Below the pieces are notes generated by a model. It saw nothing but the letters and a program-made list of their open reading frames with translations, ran no database searches and was not told where the DNA came from. DNA of 64,000 nucleotides from Roseicella aerolata (GTDB lineage Bacteria; Pseudomonadota; Alphaproteobacteria; Acetobacterales; Acetobacteraceae), in NCBI RefSeq assembly GCF_020523605.1, contig NZ_JAJAQI010000001.1:186001-250000 (forward strand), written 5' to 3'. Made by a program: the position numbers and the translations under genes. Of the stretch, positions 1-9,236 are shown one piece after another. Numbering within the stretch: position 1 is the stretch's first letter; each line of letters begins with the position of its first letter.

Positions 1-1
1 C

Positions 2-967
2 ATGTCCCGCTTCCACCGTCACAAGAAGCCGAAGGGCCAGCCCATCGATGGCTGGCTGATCATCGACAAGCCCACCGGCATGGGCTCGACCGATGTCGTC
101 AACCGTGTGAAGCGGTTGTTCCAGGCGCAGAAATGCGGCCATGGCGGCACGCTGGACCCGCTGGCAACCGGCGTGCTGCCCATCGCCTTCGGCGCCGCCA
201 CCAAGACCGTCCCCTATGTCATGGACGGCACCAAGACCTACCGTTTCACGCTGACCTTCGGCGACCTGCGCGATACGGACGACGCCGACGGCAAGACCAT
301 CGGCACCTCCGATGCCCGGCCGACCGACGCGCAGATCGAGGCCGCCCTGCCGGCCTTCCGCGGCGACATCATGCAGGTCCCGCCCATCTTCTCCGCCATC
401 AAGGTGGCGGGGGAGCGGGCCTATGACCTGGCGCGCGAGGGCCAGGTGGTGGAGCTGCCACCGCGCCCGGCGCGGGTCGACCGGTTCGAGCTGGAAAGCC
501 GCCCCGACGCTGACACTGCCATCTTCACCGTCCAGAGCGGCAAGGGGGTCTACATGCGCTCCCTGGCACGCGACTTGGCGCGGGCCTGCGGCACGGTCGG
601 GCATATCGCGGCGCTGCGGCGGATGCGGGTCGGGCCCTTCCATGAGAAGGACGCGATTCCCCTGGACAAGCTCGGCCTGCCGGGCGATACGCCGCCTCCT
701 TCCCCGGACCTCCTGCTGCCCGTGGCGACCGCGCTGGCCGACATCCCGGCGCTGGCCCTCTCGGAGGCGGAGGCCGCGCGGCTCCTCTATGGCCAGGCGA
801 TCAGCCTGGTCGAACTGATGGGCCGCATTCCGGGCGACGCCAACCCCGATGGGGGCCTGGTGCGCGCCATGGCGGGGGGACGGTTCGTGGGGCTCTGCCG
901 CCTGGAATCCGGCATGATGGTGCCGGAGCGACTGGTGGCGCAGGAAGGCTCCCCGGCCGGCGTCTGA
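2..967 (+). CDS. truB: tRNA pseudouridine(55) synthase TruB
   Basis: Converts uridine 55 in the T-loop of tRNAs to pseudouridine in the cytoplasm. The 321-residue protein has the TruB catalytic block [19 protein letters not shown] at residues 47-65, with the nucleophilic aspartate at about D52, then the family motif around KVYMRS (here [14 protein letters not shown], near residue 180). Length is normal for an alphaproteobacterial TruB. The ATG lies one base into the window, so the ribosome binding site cannot be seen; the start is accepted because [24 protein letters not shown] is a typical N-terminus. It is followed 49 bp later by rpsO, the usual truB-rpsO-pnp order. Confidence 0.96.
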   Translation: MSRFHRHKKPKGQPIDGWLIIDKPTGMGSTDVVNRVKRLFQAQKCGHGGTLDPLATGVLPIAFGAATKTVPYVMDGTKTYRFTLTFGDLRDTDDADGKTIGTSDARPTDAQIEAALPAFRGDIMQVPPIFSAIKVAGERAYDLAREGQVVELPPRPARVDRFELESRPDADTAIFTVQSGKGVYMRSLARDLARACGTVGHIAALRRMRVGPFHEKDAIPLDKLGLPGDTPPPSPDLLLPVATALADIPALALSEAEAARLLYGQAISLVELMGRIPGDANPDGGLVRAMAGGRFVGLCRLESGMMVPERLVAQEGSPAGV

Positions 968-1016
968 AGCACGCCGAAGGCCCCGCGAGGGCCCGGCCAA
1001 GACGGAGAACAACCCG

Positions 1017-1289
1017 ATGTCGGCAGTTTCGGCTGAGCGCCGCCAGGCGATCATCACGCAGTACCAGACCAAGCCGGGCGACACCGGTTCCCCCGAGGTG
1101 CAGGTGGCCCTGCTCTCCGAACGCATTTCGGGCCTGACCGAGCACCTGAAGACGCATGCGAAGGACTTCCACAGCCGGCGCGGCCTGCTGGTGCTGGTCG
1201 GCCAGCGCCGCGGCCTGCTGGACTACCTGAAGAAGAAGGATCAGGGCCGCTACGAGCGGCTGATCGGCAGCCTCGGCCTGCGCCGCTGA
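1017..1289 (+). CDS. rpsO: 30S ribosomal protein S15
   Basis: A primary 16S rRNA-binding protein of the small subunit platform. The 90-residue length and the sequence [17 protein letters not shown] followed by [20 protein letters not shown] and the C-terminal [13 protein letters not shown] are diagnostic of S15. An upstream GGAGAA supports the ATG. It stands between truB and pnp as in most proteobacteria, but the gap to pnp is unusually long (about 600 bp). Confidence 0.98.
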   Translation: MSAVSAERRQAIITQYQTKPGDTGSPEVQVALLSERISGLTEHLKTHAKDFHSRRGLLVLVGQRRGLLDYLKKKDQGRYERLIGSLGLRR

Positions 1290-1295
1290 TCCCCG

Positions 1296-1335
1296 GCCGG
1301 CGGGTTTCCCCCGAATCCAGGGGCGACCCACCGGC
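1296..1335 (+). terminator. Possible hairpin terminator downstream of rpsO
   Basis: Ten-base arms GCCGGCGGGT (1296-1305) and ACCCACCGGC (1326-1335) pair with one C-A mismatch and enclose a further CCCC/GGGG stem. It begins 6 bp after the rpsO stop. There is no U tract, so it may be an attenuator or mRNA 3'-end stabiliser rather than a true intrinsic terminator. Confidence 0.4.
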
Positions 1336-1446
1336 GCCAGGCCCGGCATTGCGCCGGCCCACGGTCATCCCGGCCGCTGCCCGCGGGACCGCCCCTGTCG
1401 CTCCGGCTTCCGTCCGGAGCGGGAGGCGGCCGCCTCCCGCCCATGA

Positions 1447-1472
1447 GCGCAGAATTCCGTGGAATTCTGCGC
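1447..1472. repeat. Perfect 12-bp palindrome in the rpsO-pnp spacer
   Basis: Arms GCGCAGAATTCC (1447-1458) and GGAATTCTGCGC (1461-1472) are exact reverse complements separated by GT. It lies in the 606-bp rpsO-pnp spacer, which otherwise holds no gene that I can support. The AATTC core is conspicuous in such GC-rich DNA. It could be a REP-like element or an RNA hairpin processed by RNase III. Confidence 0.75.
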
Positions 1473-1895
1473 AGGGCCGGGCCATATCTTCCGCCCGGAG
1501 CCGGGGTGCCGACATGTCGTCGGACGCCGCCGGGCCACCGCCGCGCACGCGGCGGGCTGACAGGACAGGCCGCGACCCCGTCAGGGATGGCAGCGGCGTT
1601 TCCGGCCACATGGATCCCCGGGCTTCGGGGGCGGCCTTCACCACTGCCGCGGTGGATGGTTCGCATTCCATGCAGCCCGAAGCGCCGGGCGCTTCCCGCC
1701 GCGGGCGCCCCCCAATGCCATTGCGGGGCTTTCGGCCGAAGACTGCCATCCCACCGCGTCGCATCCTCCGGACCGCCAGCGGCGCAACCGCCATGGGCCG
1801 TCCGGTCTTGAAGCAGCGCCGGGCCCCGGACGGGTCCGGCCGGATCGTCTGCGCGGGGAACGGCCCCGGCCTGCGGTCCCGCGAAGGAACGACGC

Positions 1896-4127
1896 ATGTT
1901 CGAGAACTACTATCGCAAGGACATCTCCTGGGGCGGCCAGCTCCTGACGCTGGAGACGGGCAAGATCGCCCGCCAGGCCGATGGCGCCGTCATGGCCCGC
2001 CTCGGCGACACCATCGTGCTCTGCACCGTGGTCGGCGCCCGCTCCGTGAAGCCGGGCCAGGATTTCTTCCCGCTGACGGTGAACTACCAGGAGAAGGCCT
2101 TCGCCGCGGGCAAGATCCCGGGCGGCTTCTTCAAGCGCGAGGGGCGCCCGTCGGAGGCCGAGACGCTGGTCTCCCGCCTGATCGACCGGCCCATCCGCCC
2201 GCTCTTCCCCGAGGGGTTCCGCAACGAGGTCCAGGTCATCGCGACCGTCCTGTCGCATGACATGGAGAACGACCCCGACATCGTCGCCATGGTCGGCTGC
2301 TCCGCCGCCCTGACCCTGTCCGGCATTCCCTTCTTCGGCCCGATCGGCGGCGCCCGCGTCGGCTATATCGACGGCCAGTACGTCCTGAACCCGACCATGG
2401 CGCAGCGCCAGCAGAGCCAGCTGGAGCTGGTGGTCGCCGGCACCGCCGAGGGCGTGCTGATGGTCGAGTCCGAGGCGCAGGAGCTGTCCGAGGAGGTGAT
2501 GCTCGGCGCCGTCGAGTTCGGCCACAAGGGCTTCCAGCCGGTCATCGAGGGCATCATCGAGCTGGCCGAGCGCGCCGCGAAGGAGCCCTGGCCGCTGCCC
2601 GAGCCCTCCGCGGCCGAGCTTGCCCTGAAGGCCCGCATCGCCGAGCTGGGCCGCGCCCAGATGGCCGAGGCCTACAAGGAGACCCAGAAGCTGATCCGCC
2701 AGGGCAAGGTGGGCGAGGCCAAGAAGGCCGTGCTCGCGCAGCTCGAGGCCGAGGGCCTGGACGTCAACGCCGCCAAGGGCCTGCTGAAGGAGCTGGAGGC
2801 GGATGTGGTCCGCAACAGCATCCTCGACACCGGCCTGCGCATCGATGGCCGCGACACGAAGACGGTCCGCCCGATCGTGGCCGAGGTCGGCATCCTGCCG
2901 CGCGCCCATGGCTCCGCACTCTTCACCCGCGGCGAGACGCAGGCCTTCTGCGTGGCGACGCTCGGCACCGGCCAGGACGAGCAGATCATCGACGCGCTGC
3001 CGGGCGAGTACCGGGAGCACTTCATGCTCCACTACAACTTCCCGCCCTACAGCGTGAACGAGACCGGCCGCATGGGCAGCCCGGGCCGGCGCGAGATCGG
3101 CCATGGCAAGCTGGCCTGGCGCGCCATCCGGCCGCTGCTGCCGGAGAAGGAGAAGTTCCCCTACACGCTGCGCGTGGTCTCCGAGATCACCGAGAGCAAC
3201 GGCTCCTCCTCCATGGCCACCGTCTGCGGCACCTCGCTGTCGCTGATGGATGCCGGCACGCCGCTGAAGCGCCCCTGCGCCGGCATCGCCATGGGCCTGA
3301 TCAAGGAGGATCGCGGCTTCGCGGTGCTCTCCGACATCCTTGGCGACGAGGATCACCTGGGCGACATGGACTTCAAGGTGGCCGGGTCCGAGCAGGGCAT
3401 CACCGCCCTGCAGATGGACATCAAGATCACCTCCATCACCTTCGACATCATGCGCCAGGCCCTGGCGCAGGCGAAGGACGGCCGGATCCATATCCTCGGC
3501 GAGATGGCGAAGGGCCTGACCGGCGCCCGCGGCGACGTGGCGCAGAACGCGCCGCGGATCACCGTGATCAACGTGCCGAAGGAGAAGATCCGCGACGTCA
3601 TCGGCTCCGGCGGCAAGGTGATCCGCGAGATCACCGAGAACACCGGCTGCAAGATCGACATCGAGGATGACGGCACCATCAAGGTGGCCGCGACCAGCAC
3701 GGAAGCCGCGCAGAAGGCGATCGACTGGATCCGCGGCATCGTGGCGGAGCCCGAGATCGGCGTGATCTACAACGGCAAGGTCGTGAAGACCGCCGATTTC
3801 GGCGCCTTCGTGAACTTCCTCGGCGCCAAGGACGGCCTGGTCCACATCTCCGAGCTCACGAACGACCGCGTCAACCGCACCACCGACGTGGTCAATGTCG
3901 GCGATGCGGTGAAGGTGAAGGTGCTGGGCTTCGACGACCGCGGCAAGGTGAAGCTGTCCATGCGCGTGGTCGACCAGGCCACCGGTGCCGACATCACCGA
4001 GCAGGTCGGCGCCCGCCGTCCGCGCGAGGGCGGCGAGGGCGGCGGCGAGGATCGCGGCGATCGTGGCCCACGGCGTGACCGTGGCGACCGCGGCCCCCGC
4101 CGCGAGCGGCACGACGCCGCGGAGTAA
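1896..4127 (+). CDS. pnp: Polyribonucleotide nucleotidyltransferase (PNPase)
   Basis: Phosphorolytic 3'-5' exoribonuclease of the RNA degradosome. The 743-residue protein has the two RNase PH domains joined by the helical domain (residues about 10-540), a KH domain with the [11 protein letters not shown] loop near residue 570, and an S1 domain ([20 protein letters not shown]) near 625-695. It ends in an Arg/Gly/Asp-rich tail of about 40 residues, a low-complexity extension common in alphaproteobacterial PNPases. AAGGAA lies 7 bp before the ATG. In enterobacteria pnp is co-transcribed with rpsO; here the long palindrome-bearing leader suggests its own promoter or RNA-level control. Confidence 0.98.
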   Translation: MFENYYRKDISWGGQLLTLETGKIARQADGAVMARLGDTIVLCTVVGARSVKPGQDFFPLTVNYQEKAFAAGKIPGGFFKREGRPSEAETLVSRLIDRPIRPLFPEGFRNEVQVIATVLSHDMENDPDIVAMVGCSAALTLSGIPFFGPIGGARVGYIDGQYVLNPTMAQRQQSQLELVVAGTAEGVLMVESEAQELSEEVMLGAVEFGHKGFQPVIEGIIELAERAAKEPWPLPEPSAAELALKARIAELGRAQMAEAYKETQKLIRQGKVGEAKKAVLAQLEAEGLDVNAAKGLLKELEADVVRNSILDTGLRIDGRDTKTVRPIVAEVGILPRAHGSALFTRGETQAFCVATLGTGQDEQIIDALPGEYREHFMLHYNFPPYSVNETGRMGSPGRREIGHGKLAWRAIRPLLPEKEKFPYTLRVVSEITESNGSSSMATVCGTSLSLMDAGTPLKRPCAGIAMGLIKEDRGFAVLSDILGDEDHLGDMDFKVAGSEQGITALQMDIKITSITFDIMRQALAQAKDGRIHILGEMAKGLTGARGDVAQNAPRITVINVPKEKIRDVIGSGGKVIREITENTGCKIDIEDDGTIKVAATSTEAAQKAIDWIRGIVAEPEIGVIYNGKVVKTADFGAFVNFLGAKDGLVHISELTNDRVNRTTDVVNVGDAVKVKVLGFDDRGKVKLSMRVVDQATGADITEQVGARRPREGGEGGGEDRGDRGPRRDRGDRGPRRERHDAAE

Positions 4128-4211
4128 CACGAAAGGGTGCGGTCGGGGCCCCCTGCGCGGGCGCCCCGGCCGGACCAATTGCGGACGTCCAGGGTATTCG
4201 AGGGTAGAGTC

Positions 4212-5612
4212 GTGAAGGCGATCAACGCGATCCGCATGGGCGGGGTCGAGGTGCTTCCCCTGGTCGAGGGTGGCAAGGGCGTGGCCGTGTCGAACGGCGC
4301 GACCTGCGGCGGCTGGGCCTCGGGCGGCGGCGTCGGCACCTTCTCCGCCGTCAATGCCGACAGCTACGACGCGGACGGCACCATCATCCGGCAGGTCTAT
4401 CACGGCAAGACGCGGCGCGAGCGGCATGAGGAGCTGGTGGCCTACGGCATCGCCGGCGGCATCGCCCAGGCGCGCGAGGCGCATGAGCGCAGCAACGGCC
4501 AGGGCCGCATCCACGCCAACATCCTCTGGGAGATGGGCGGGGCGGAGCGGGTGATCCGCGGCATCCTGGACGGCGCCAAGGGGCTGGTGAACGGCATCAC
4601 CTGCGGCGCCGGCATGCCCTACCGGCTGGCCGACATCGCGCGCGAATACGGCGTGCACTACTATCCCATCGTCTCCTCCGCCCGCGCCTTCGGCGCGCTG
4701 TGGAAGCGCAGCTACAACAAGGCGCGGGACTGGCTGGGCGGCGTGGTCTACGAGGATCCCTGGCTGGCCGGCGGCCATAACGGCCTGTCCAACTCCGAGG
4801 ACCCGCGGAAGCCCGAGGCGCCCTATGCCCGCGTCCTCAAGCTGCGCGAGCAGATGCGCGAATTCGGCCTGGGCGAGGTCCCCATCATCATGGCGGGCGG
4901 CGTCTGGTGGCTGGAGGAGTGGGAGGACTGGATCGACAACCCGGAACTGGGCCCGATCGCCTTCCAGTTCGGCACCCGCCCGTTGCTGACGCAGGAGAGC
5001 CCGATCTCGGAGGCCTGGAAGCAGCGGCTGCTGACGCTGCAGCCGGGCGACGTGCTGCTGCAGCGCTTCTCGCCGACGGGCTTCTATTCCTCGGCCGTGC
5101 GGAACGACTTCATCCGGGAGTTGGAGACGCGGAACGAGCGGCAGGTGGCCTATACCAGCGAGCCGATCGGCGACCACACCGCGGAATACGGCGTCGGCCC
5201 GCGCAAGCGGAAGGTCTGGCTGACGCCGCACGACCTGCAGCGGGTCCGCGGCTTCGAGGCCGAGGGCTTCAACGAGGCCATGCGGACGCCGGACAACACG
5301 CTGATCTTCGTGACCAAGGAGAAGCAGGCGGAGATCGTGCAGGACCAGATCGACTGCATGGGCTGCCTCTCCGCCTGCCGCTTCTCCAACTGGTCGCAGC
5401 ACGAGCCGGACTACGACACGGGCAAGAAGGCGGATCCGCGCAGCTTCTGCATCCAAAAGACGCTGCAGGACATCGCCCATGCCGGCACGACCGAGCACAA
5501 CCTGATGTTCGCCGGCCACAACGCCTACCGCTTCGCGCAGGACCCGTTCTATTCGAACGGCTTCATCCCAACCGCGAAGCAATTGGTGGAGCGCATCCTG
5601 ACCGGGCGCTGA
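4212..5612 (+). CDS. Nitronate monooxygenase-like (2-nitropropane dioxygenase family) flavoprotein
   Basis: FMN-dependent TIM-barrel oxidoreductase of the 2-nitropropane dioxygenase family, expected to oxidise alkyl nitronates or a related substrate; the substrate is not visible from sequence. Family features are GLVNGITCGAGMPYRLADIA, YYPIVSSARAF, the phosphate-binding IIMAGGVWWLEEW and FQFGTRPLLTQES. A C-x2-C-x3-C cluster (about residues 382-389, DCMGCLSAC) sits near the C-terminus and is typical of this long alphaproteobacterial subgroup, possibly a metal site. I chose GTG at 4212 (AGGG 7 bp upstream; 466 aa); an ATG at 4137 adds 25 low-complexity residues and looks untranslated. It lies 84 bp after pnp and is closed by a strong terminator. 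Confidence 0.82.
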   Translation: MKAINAIRMGGVEVLPLVEGGKGVAVSNGATCGGWASGGGVGTFSAVNADSYDADGTIIRQVYHGKTRRERHEELVAYGIAGGIAQAREAHERSNGQGRIHANILWEMGGAERVIRGILDGAKGLVNGITCGAGMPYRLADIAREYGVHYYPIVSSARAFGALWKRSYNKARDWLGGVVYEDPWLAGGHNGLSNSEDPRKPEAPYARVLKLREQMREFGLGEVPIIMAGGVWWLEEWEDWIDNPELGPIAFQFGTRPLLTQESPISEAWKQRLLTLQPGDVLLQRFSPTGFYSSAVRNDFIRELETRNERQVAYTSEPIGDHTAEYGVGPRKRKVWLTPHDLQRVRGFEAEGFNEAMRTPDNTLIFVTKEKQAEIVQDQIDCMGCLSACRFSNWSQHEPDYDTGKKADPRSFCIQKTLQDIAHAGTTEHNLMFAGHNAYRFAQDPFYSNGFIPTAKQLVERILTGR

Positions 5613-5658
5613 GGCGCGGCGGGGCGACCGCGCCCCGCCATCCCCCGCGTCATGGCCG

Positions 5659-5684
5659 GGCCGGAAGGTCCGGCCTTTTCTTTT
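5659..5684 (+). terminator. Rho-independent terminator after the nitronate monooxygenase gene
   Basis: Perfect 7-bp stem GGCCGGA (5659-5665), loop AGG, TCCGGCC (5669-5675), followed at once by TTTTCTTTT. It is the clearest intrinsic terminator in the window and separates the + strand block from the convergent acyl-CoA genes. Confidence 0.9.
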
Positions 5685-5694
5685 GTCCCGCCGC

Positions 5695-6771
5695 TCAGGC
5701 CCCCGCGTCGATCCGCTGCGCCAGCGCCCAGGCGCGTTCCGCCATCGCGCGGTAGCGGTCGCGGTAGCCGATGGCCCGGGGATCGGACGCATTGCCGTCC
5801 AGCGCCCGCCGCCAGACGCCCGCGACGATCGAGGCCAGGCGGAACATCGAGAACACCACGAAGACGCTGATCGAGGGCGGCACCGGCCGCCCGGCCAGCG
5901 CGCAGTAGCGCGCGACGAAGGCGGCTTCGTCCGGGATGCCCGTGCCCGCCAGGTCCAGCCCCGCGACCCCCGCGATGCCCTCCGGCCCCGGATCGAAATG
6001 GTAGGTCAGGCAGCAATAGCCGAGATCGGCCAGCGGATGGCCGATGGTGGCCAGTTCCCAGTCCAGCACCGCGACGATGCGCGGCTGCTCCGGATGGATG
6101 ATGAGGTTGCCGAGGCGGTAGTCGCCATGCGCGATGGTCGCCTCTTCCTCCTGCGGCAGGTGTTCCGGCAGCCAGGCGGCCAGCCGGTCCATCTCCGGCA
6201 TTTCCTCGACCTTCGCTGCCTCCCACTGGCGGGTCCAGAGCGCGATCTGCCGCGCCATGTAGCCCGCCGGCTTGCCGAAGCCCTCCAGCCCCGCCGCGCG
6301 CCAGTCCACCTTGTGCAGCGCCGCCAGGACGCGCGCCATGTCCTCGTAGATCGCGGCGCGGTCGGCCGGCGGGGCCGCCAGCGGCACGCGGTCGAAGAAG
6401 ACCCGGCCCGGCACGTTGTCCATCACGAAGAAGGCCGTGCCGATGACCGAGGCATCCTCCTCCAGCAGCCGCGCGCGCGGCACTGGCACCTCGCTGCCTT
6501 CCAGCGCGCGGATGATGCGGTATTCCCGCTCCACCTCATGCGCCCGCGGCAGCAGCTTGCCCGGCGGCTTCTTGCGCAGCACGTAGTCGCCCGCGCGCGT
6601 GGCGATGTGGAAGGTCGGGTTGGACTGCCCGCCGAGGAATTGCCGGACCTCCACCGGACCGTCGAAGCCCGGCAGCCTGTCCCGCAGGTGGCGCGCCAGC
6701 GCCGCCTCGTCGAAGCGGTGCCGGTCGAGGACCGGCACCAGCTCGGGCATGCCGCCGCTCTTGCCGCTCAT
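5695..6771 (-). CDS. Phosphotransferase (APH/choline kinase-like) family protein, ACAD10-associated type
   Basis: Aminoglycoside-phosphotransferase-fold kinase of the kind paired with ACAD10/11-type acyl-CoA dehydrogenases; in human ACAD10/11 the two domains are fused and act on 4-hydroxyacyl-CoAs through a phosphorylated intermediate. The Brenner-type catalytic motif HGDYRLGNLIIHPEQPRIVAVLDWE includes the catalytic Asp and metal-binding Asn/Asp, and DYVLRKKPPGKLLPRAHEVEREY holds the ATP-binding Lys region. The start at 6771 (MSGKSG, 358 aa) leaves a 2-bp gap after the dehydrogenase stop, so the two are translationally linked. Upstream in-frame sequence is inside the dehydrogenase gene and not protein-like. 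Confidence 0.88.
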   Translation of the reverse strand: MSGKSGGMPELVPVLDRHRFDEAALARHLRDRLPGFDGPVEVRQFLGGQSNPTFHIATRAGDYVLRKKPPGKLLPRAHEVEREYRIIRALEGSEVPVPRARLLEEDASVIGTAFFVMDNVPGRVFFDRVPLAAPPADRAAIYEDMARVLAALHKVDWRAAGLEGFGKPAGYMARQIALWTRQWEAAKVEEMPEMDRLAAWLPEHLPQEEEATIAHGDYRLGNLIIHPEQPRIVAVLDWELATIGHPLADLGYCCLTYHFDPGPEGIAGVAGLDLAGTGIPDEAAFVARYCALAGRPVPPSISVFVVFSMFRLASIVAGVWRRALDGNASDPRAIGYRDRYRAMAERAWALAQRIDAGA

Positions 6772-6773
6772 GC

Positions 6774-8012
<1,239 letters not shown>

Positions 8013-8150
8013 GGCGTTTCCCCTTCGGGTGCGTCTTCCCGGTGTTCCCGCGCAGCCTGCCGCAGCGGGCGCGTGGCGGCAAGACAGGCTACCCGCTTGC
8101 GCCGCGCCGCGGGCCCGGCCAGCCTGCGCGGAACCAGGGAGGAACCTGCC

Positions 8151-9125
8151 GTGAAAGCCGTGCTGTGCAGGGAATTCGGGCCGCCCGCGACGCTCGCGCT
8201 GGGGGAGGCTCCGATGCCGCGCCCCGCCCAGGGCCAGGCGCTGGTGCGCGTCGAGGCCTGCGGGGTGAATTTCGCCGATGTGCTGATGGTCCAGGGCAAG
8301 TACCAGGCGCGCCCGCCCTTCCCCTTCGCGCCGGGCGGCGAGATCTGCGGCGTGGTGGAGGAGCTCGGGCCGGGCACGACGGGCCCGGCACCGGGGACCC
8401 GCGTGCTCGGCATGTGTGGCCATGGCGGCTTCGCCGAGCAGGCGCTGGCGCCGGCGGAGGCGCTGGTCCCGGTGCCGGAGGGAGTGGCGCCGGCGGCGGC
8501 CGCTGCGCTCTCCTACGCCTATGGCACCACGCTGCATGCGCTGCGCGACCGCGCTGCCCTGAAACCCGGCGAGACGCTGCTGGTGCTGGGCGCGGGCGGC
8601 GGCGCCGGCCTCGCCGCCGTGCAGATCGGGAAGATCATGGGCGCACGGGTGATCGCCGCGGCCTCGGGCGACAAGCTCGCCGCCTGCCGGGCGGCCGGGG
8701 CCGATGCGCAGGTGGATTACCGCCAGGCCAGCTGGCGGGACCAGGTGAAGGCGCTGGCGCCGGAAGGGGTGGATGTCGCCTATGACCCGGTCGGCGGCCC
8801 CTATGCCGAGCCGGCGCTGCGCAGCATGGCCTGGGGCGGGCGCTACCTCGTCATCGGCTTCGCCGCCGGGGAGATTCCGCGCGTGCCGCTGAACCTGACG
8901 CTGCTCAAGGGCTGCGGCATCCTCGGCGTCTTCTACGGCGCCTTCGCCAAGCGGGAGCCGGCGGCCAATGCCGCCCTGGTCGGCCAGTTGCTGGACTGGG
9001 TGCGGGCGGGGCAGCTCCGTCCGCACATCTCTGCCACCTACCGGCTGGACGACGCGCCGGCGGCGCTGACGGCGCTCGCCTCCCGCGCCGCCACCGGCAA
9101 GCTGGTGGTGCTCATGACAGGTTGA
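8151..9125 (+). CDS. NADPH:quinone oxidoreductase-like MDR family protein
   Basis: Zinc-independent medium-chain dehydrogenase/reductase. The 324-residue protein has the GroES-like half ([53 protein letters not shown]) and a Rossmann half with [27 protein letters not shown] as nucleotide-binding motif. It lacks the structural zinc cysteines, as expected for the quinone oxidoreductase group. GTG start at 8151 is set by AGGGAGGA 7 bp upstream. It is divergent from the acyl-CoA dehydrogenase and convergent with the acyl-CoA synthetase gene. Confidence 0.9.
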   Translation: MKAVLCREFGPPATLALGEAPMPRPAQGQALVRVEACGVNFADVLMVQGKYQARPPFPFAPGGEICGVVEELGPGTTGPAPGTRVLGMCGHGGFAEQALAPAEALVPVPEGVAPAAAAALSYAYGTTLHALRDRAALKPGETLLVLGAGGGAGLAAVQIGKIMGARVIAAASGDKLAACRAAGADAQVDYRQASWRDQVKALAPEGVDVAYDPVGGPYAEPALRSMAWGGRYLVIGFAAGEIPRVPLNLTLLKGCGILGVFYGAFAKREPAANAALVGQLLDWVRAGQLRPHISATYRLDDAPAALTALASRAATGKLVVLMTG

Positions 9126-9135
9126 CGCCTGTCAT

Positions 9136-9223
9136 GCCTCAGACGCCGGCGGCCCTCCGGGCCTTGGCGTCGCGGCACTGGCCGCGGCGCGCCTTCGCGC
9201 GCCCGGCCCGCTCCGCGGGCCGC
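9136..9223. repeat. 88-bp four-hairpin repeat, copy A
   Basis: This segment is 84/88 identical to 41611-41698. It can fold into four consecutive stems: GGCCC/GGGCC (9151-9163), CGCGGC-ACTG-GCCGCG (9171-9186), GGCGCG/CGCGCC (9186-9203) and CGGCCCGC-TCC-GCGGGCCG (9204-9222). It starts 10 bp after the stop of the + strand gene and ends 14 bp before the stop of the - strand gene, so it fills a convergent junction and probably acts in both transcripts as a 3'-end structure. Confidence 0.88.
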
Positions 9224-9236
9224 CATGAGCCAGGCA

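Noticed and set aside
1349-2260. 303-residue + strand reading frame upstream of and into pnp
   Set aside because: It has a low-complexity Arg/Pro/Gly translation and overlaps the start of pnp in another frame; the spacer looks non-coding.
4137-4211. 25-residue N-terminal extension of the nitronate monooxygenase
   Set aside because: Arg/Pro-rich and without homology-like features; a GTG with AGGG upstream starts the recognisable domain at 4212.
1638-5792. 1384-residue - strand reading frame over pnp and the nitronate monooxygenase gene
   Set aside because: It is the GC-rich antisense shadow of two well-supported genes, with His/Asp/Leu-rich composition and no domain.
9136-9223. tRNA or other structural RNA gene in the 88-bp repeat
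   Set aside because: Four short hairpins do not form a cloverleaf, and there is no T-loop GGTTCGA motif; a repeat is the better call.
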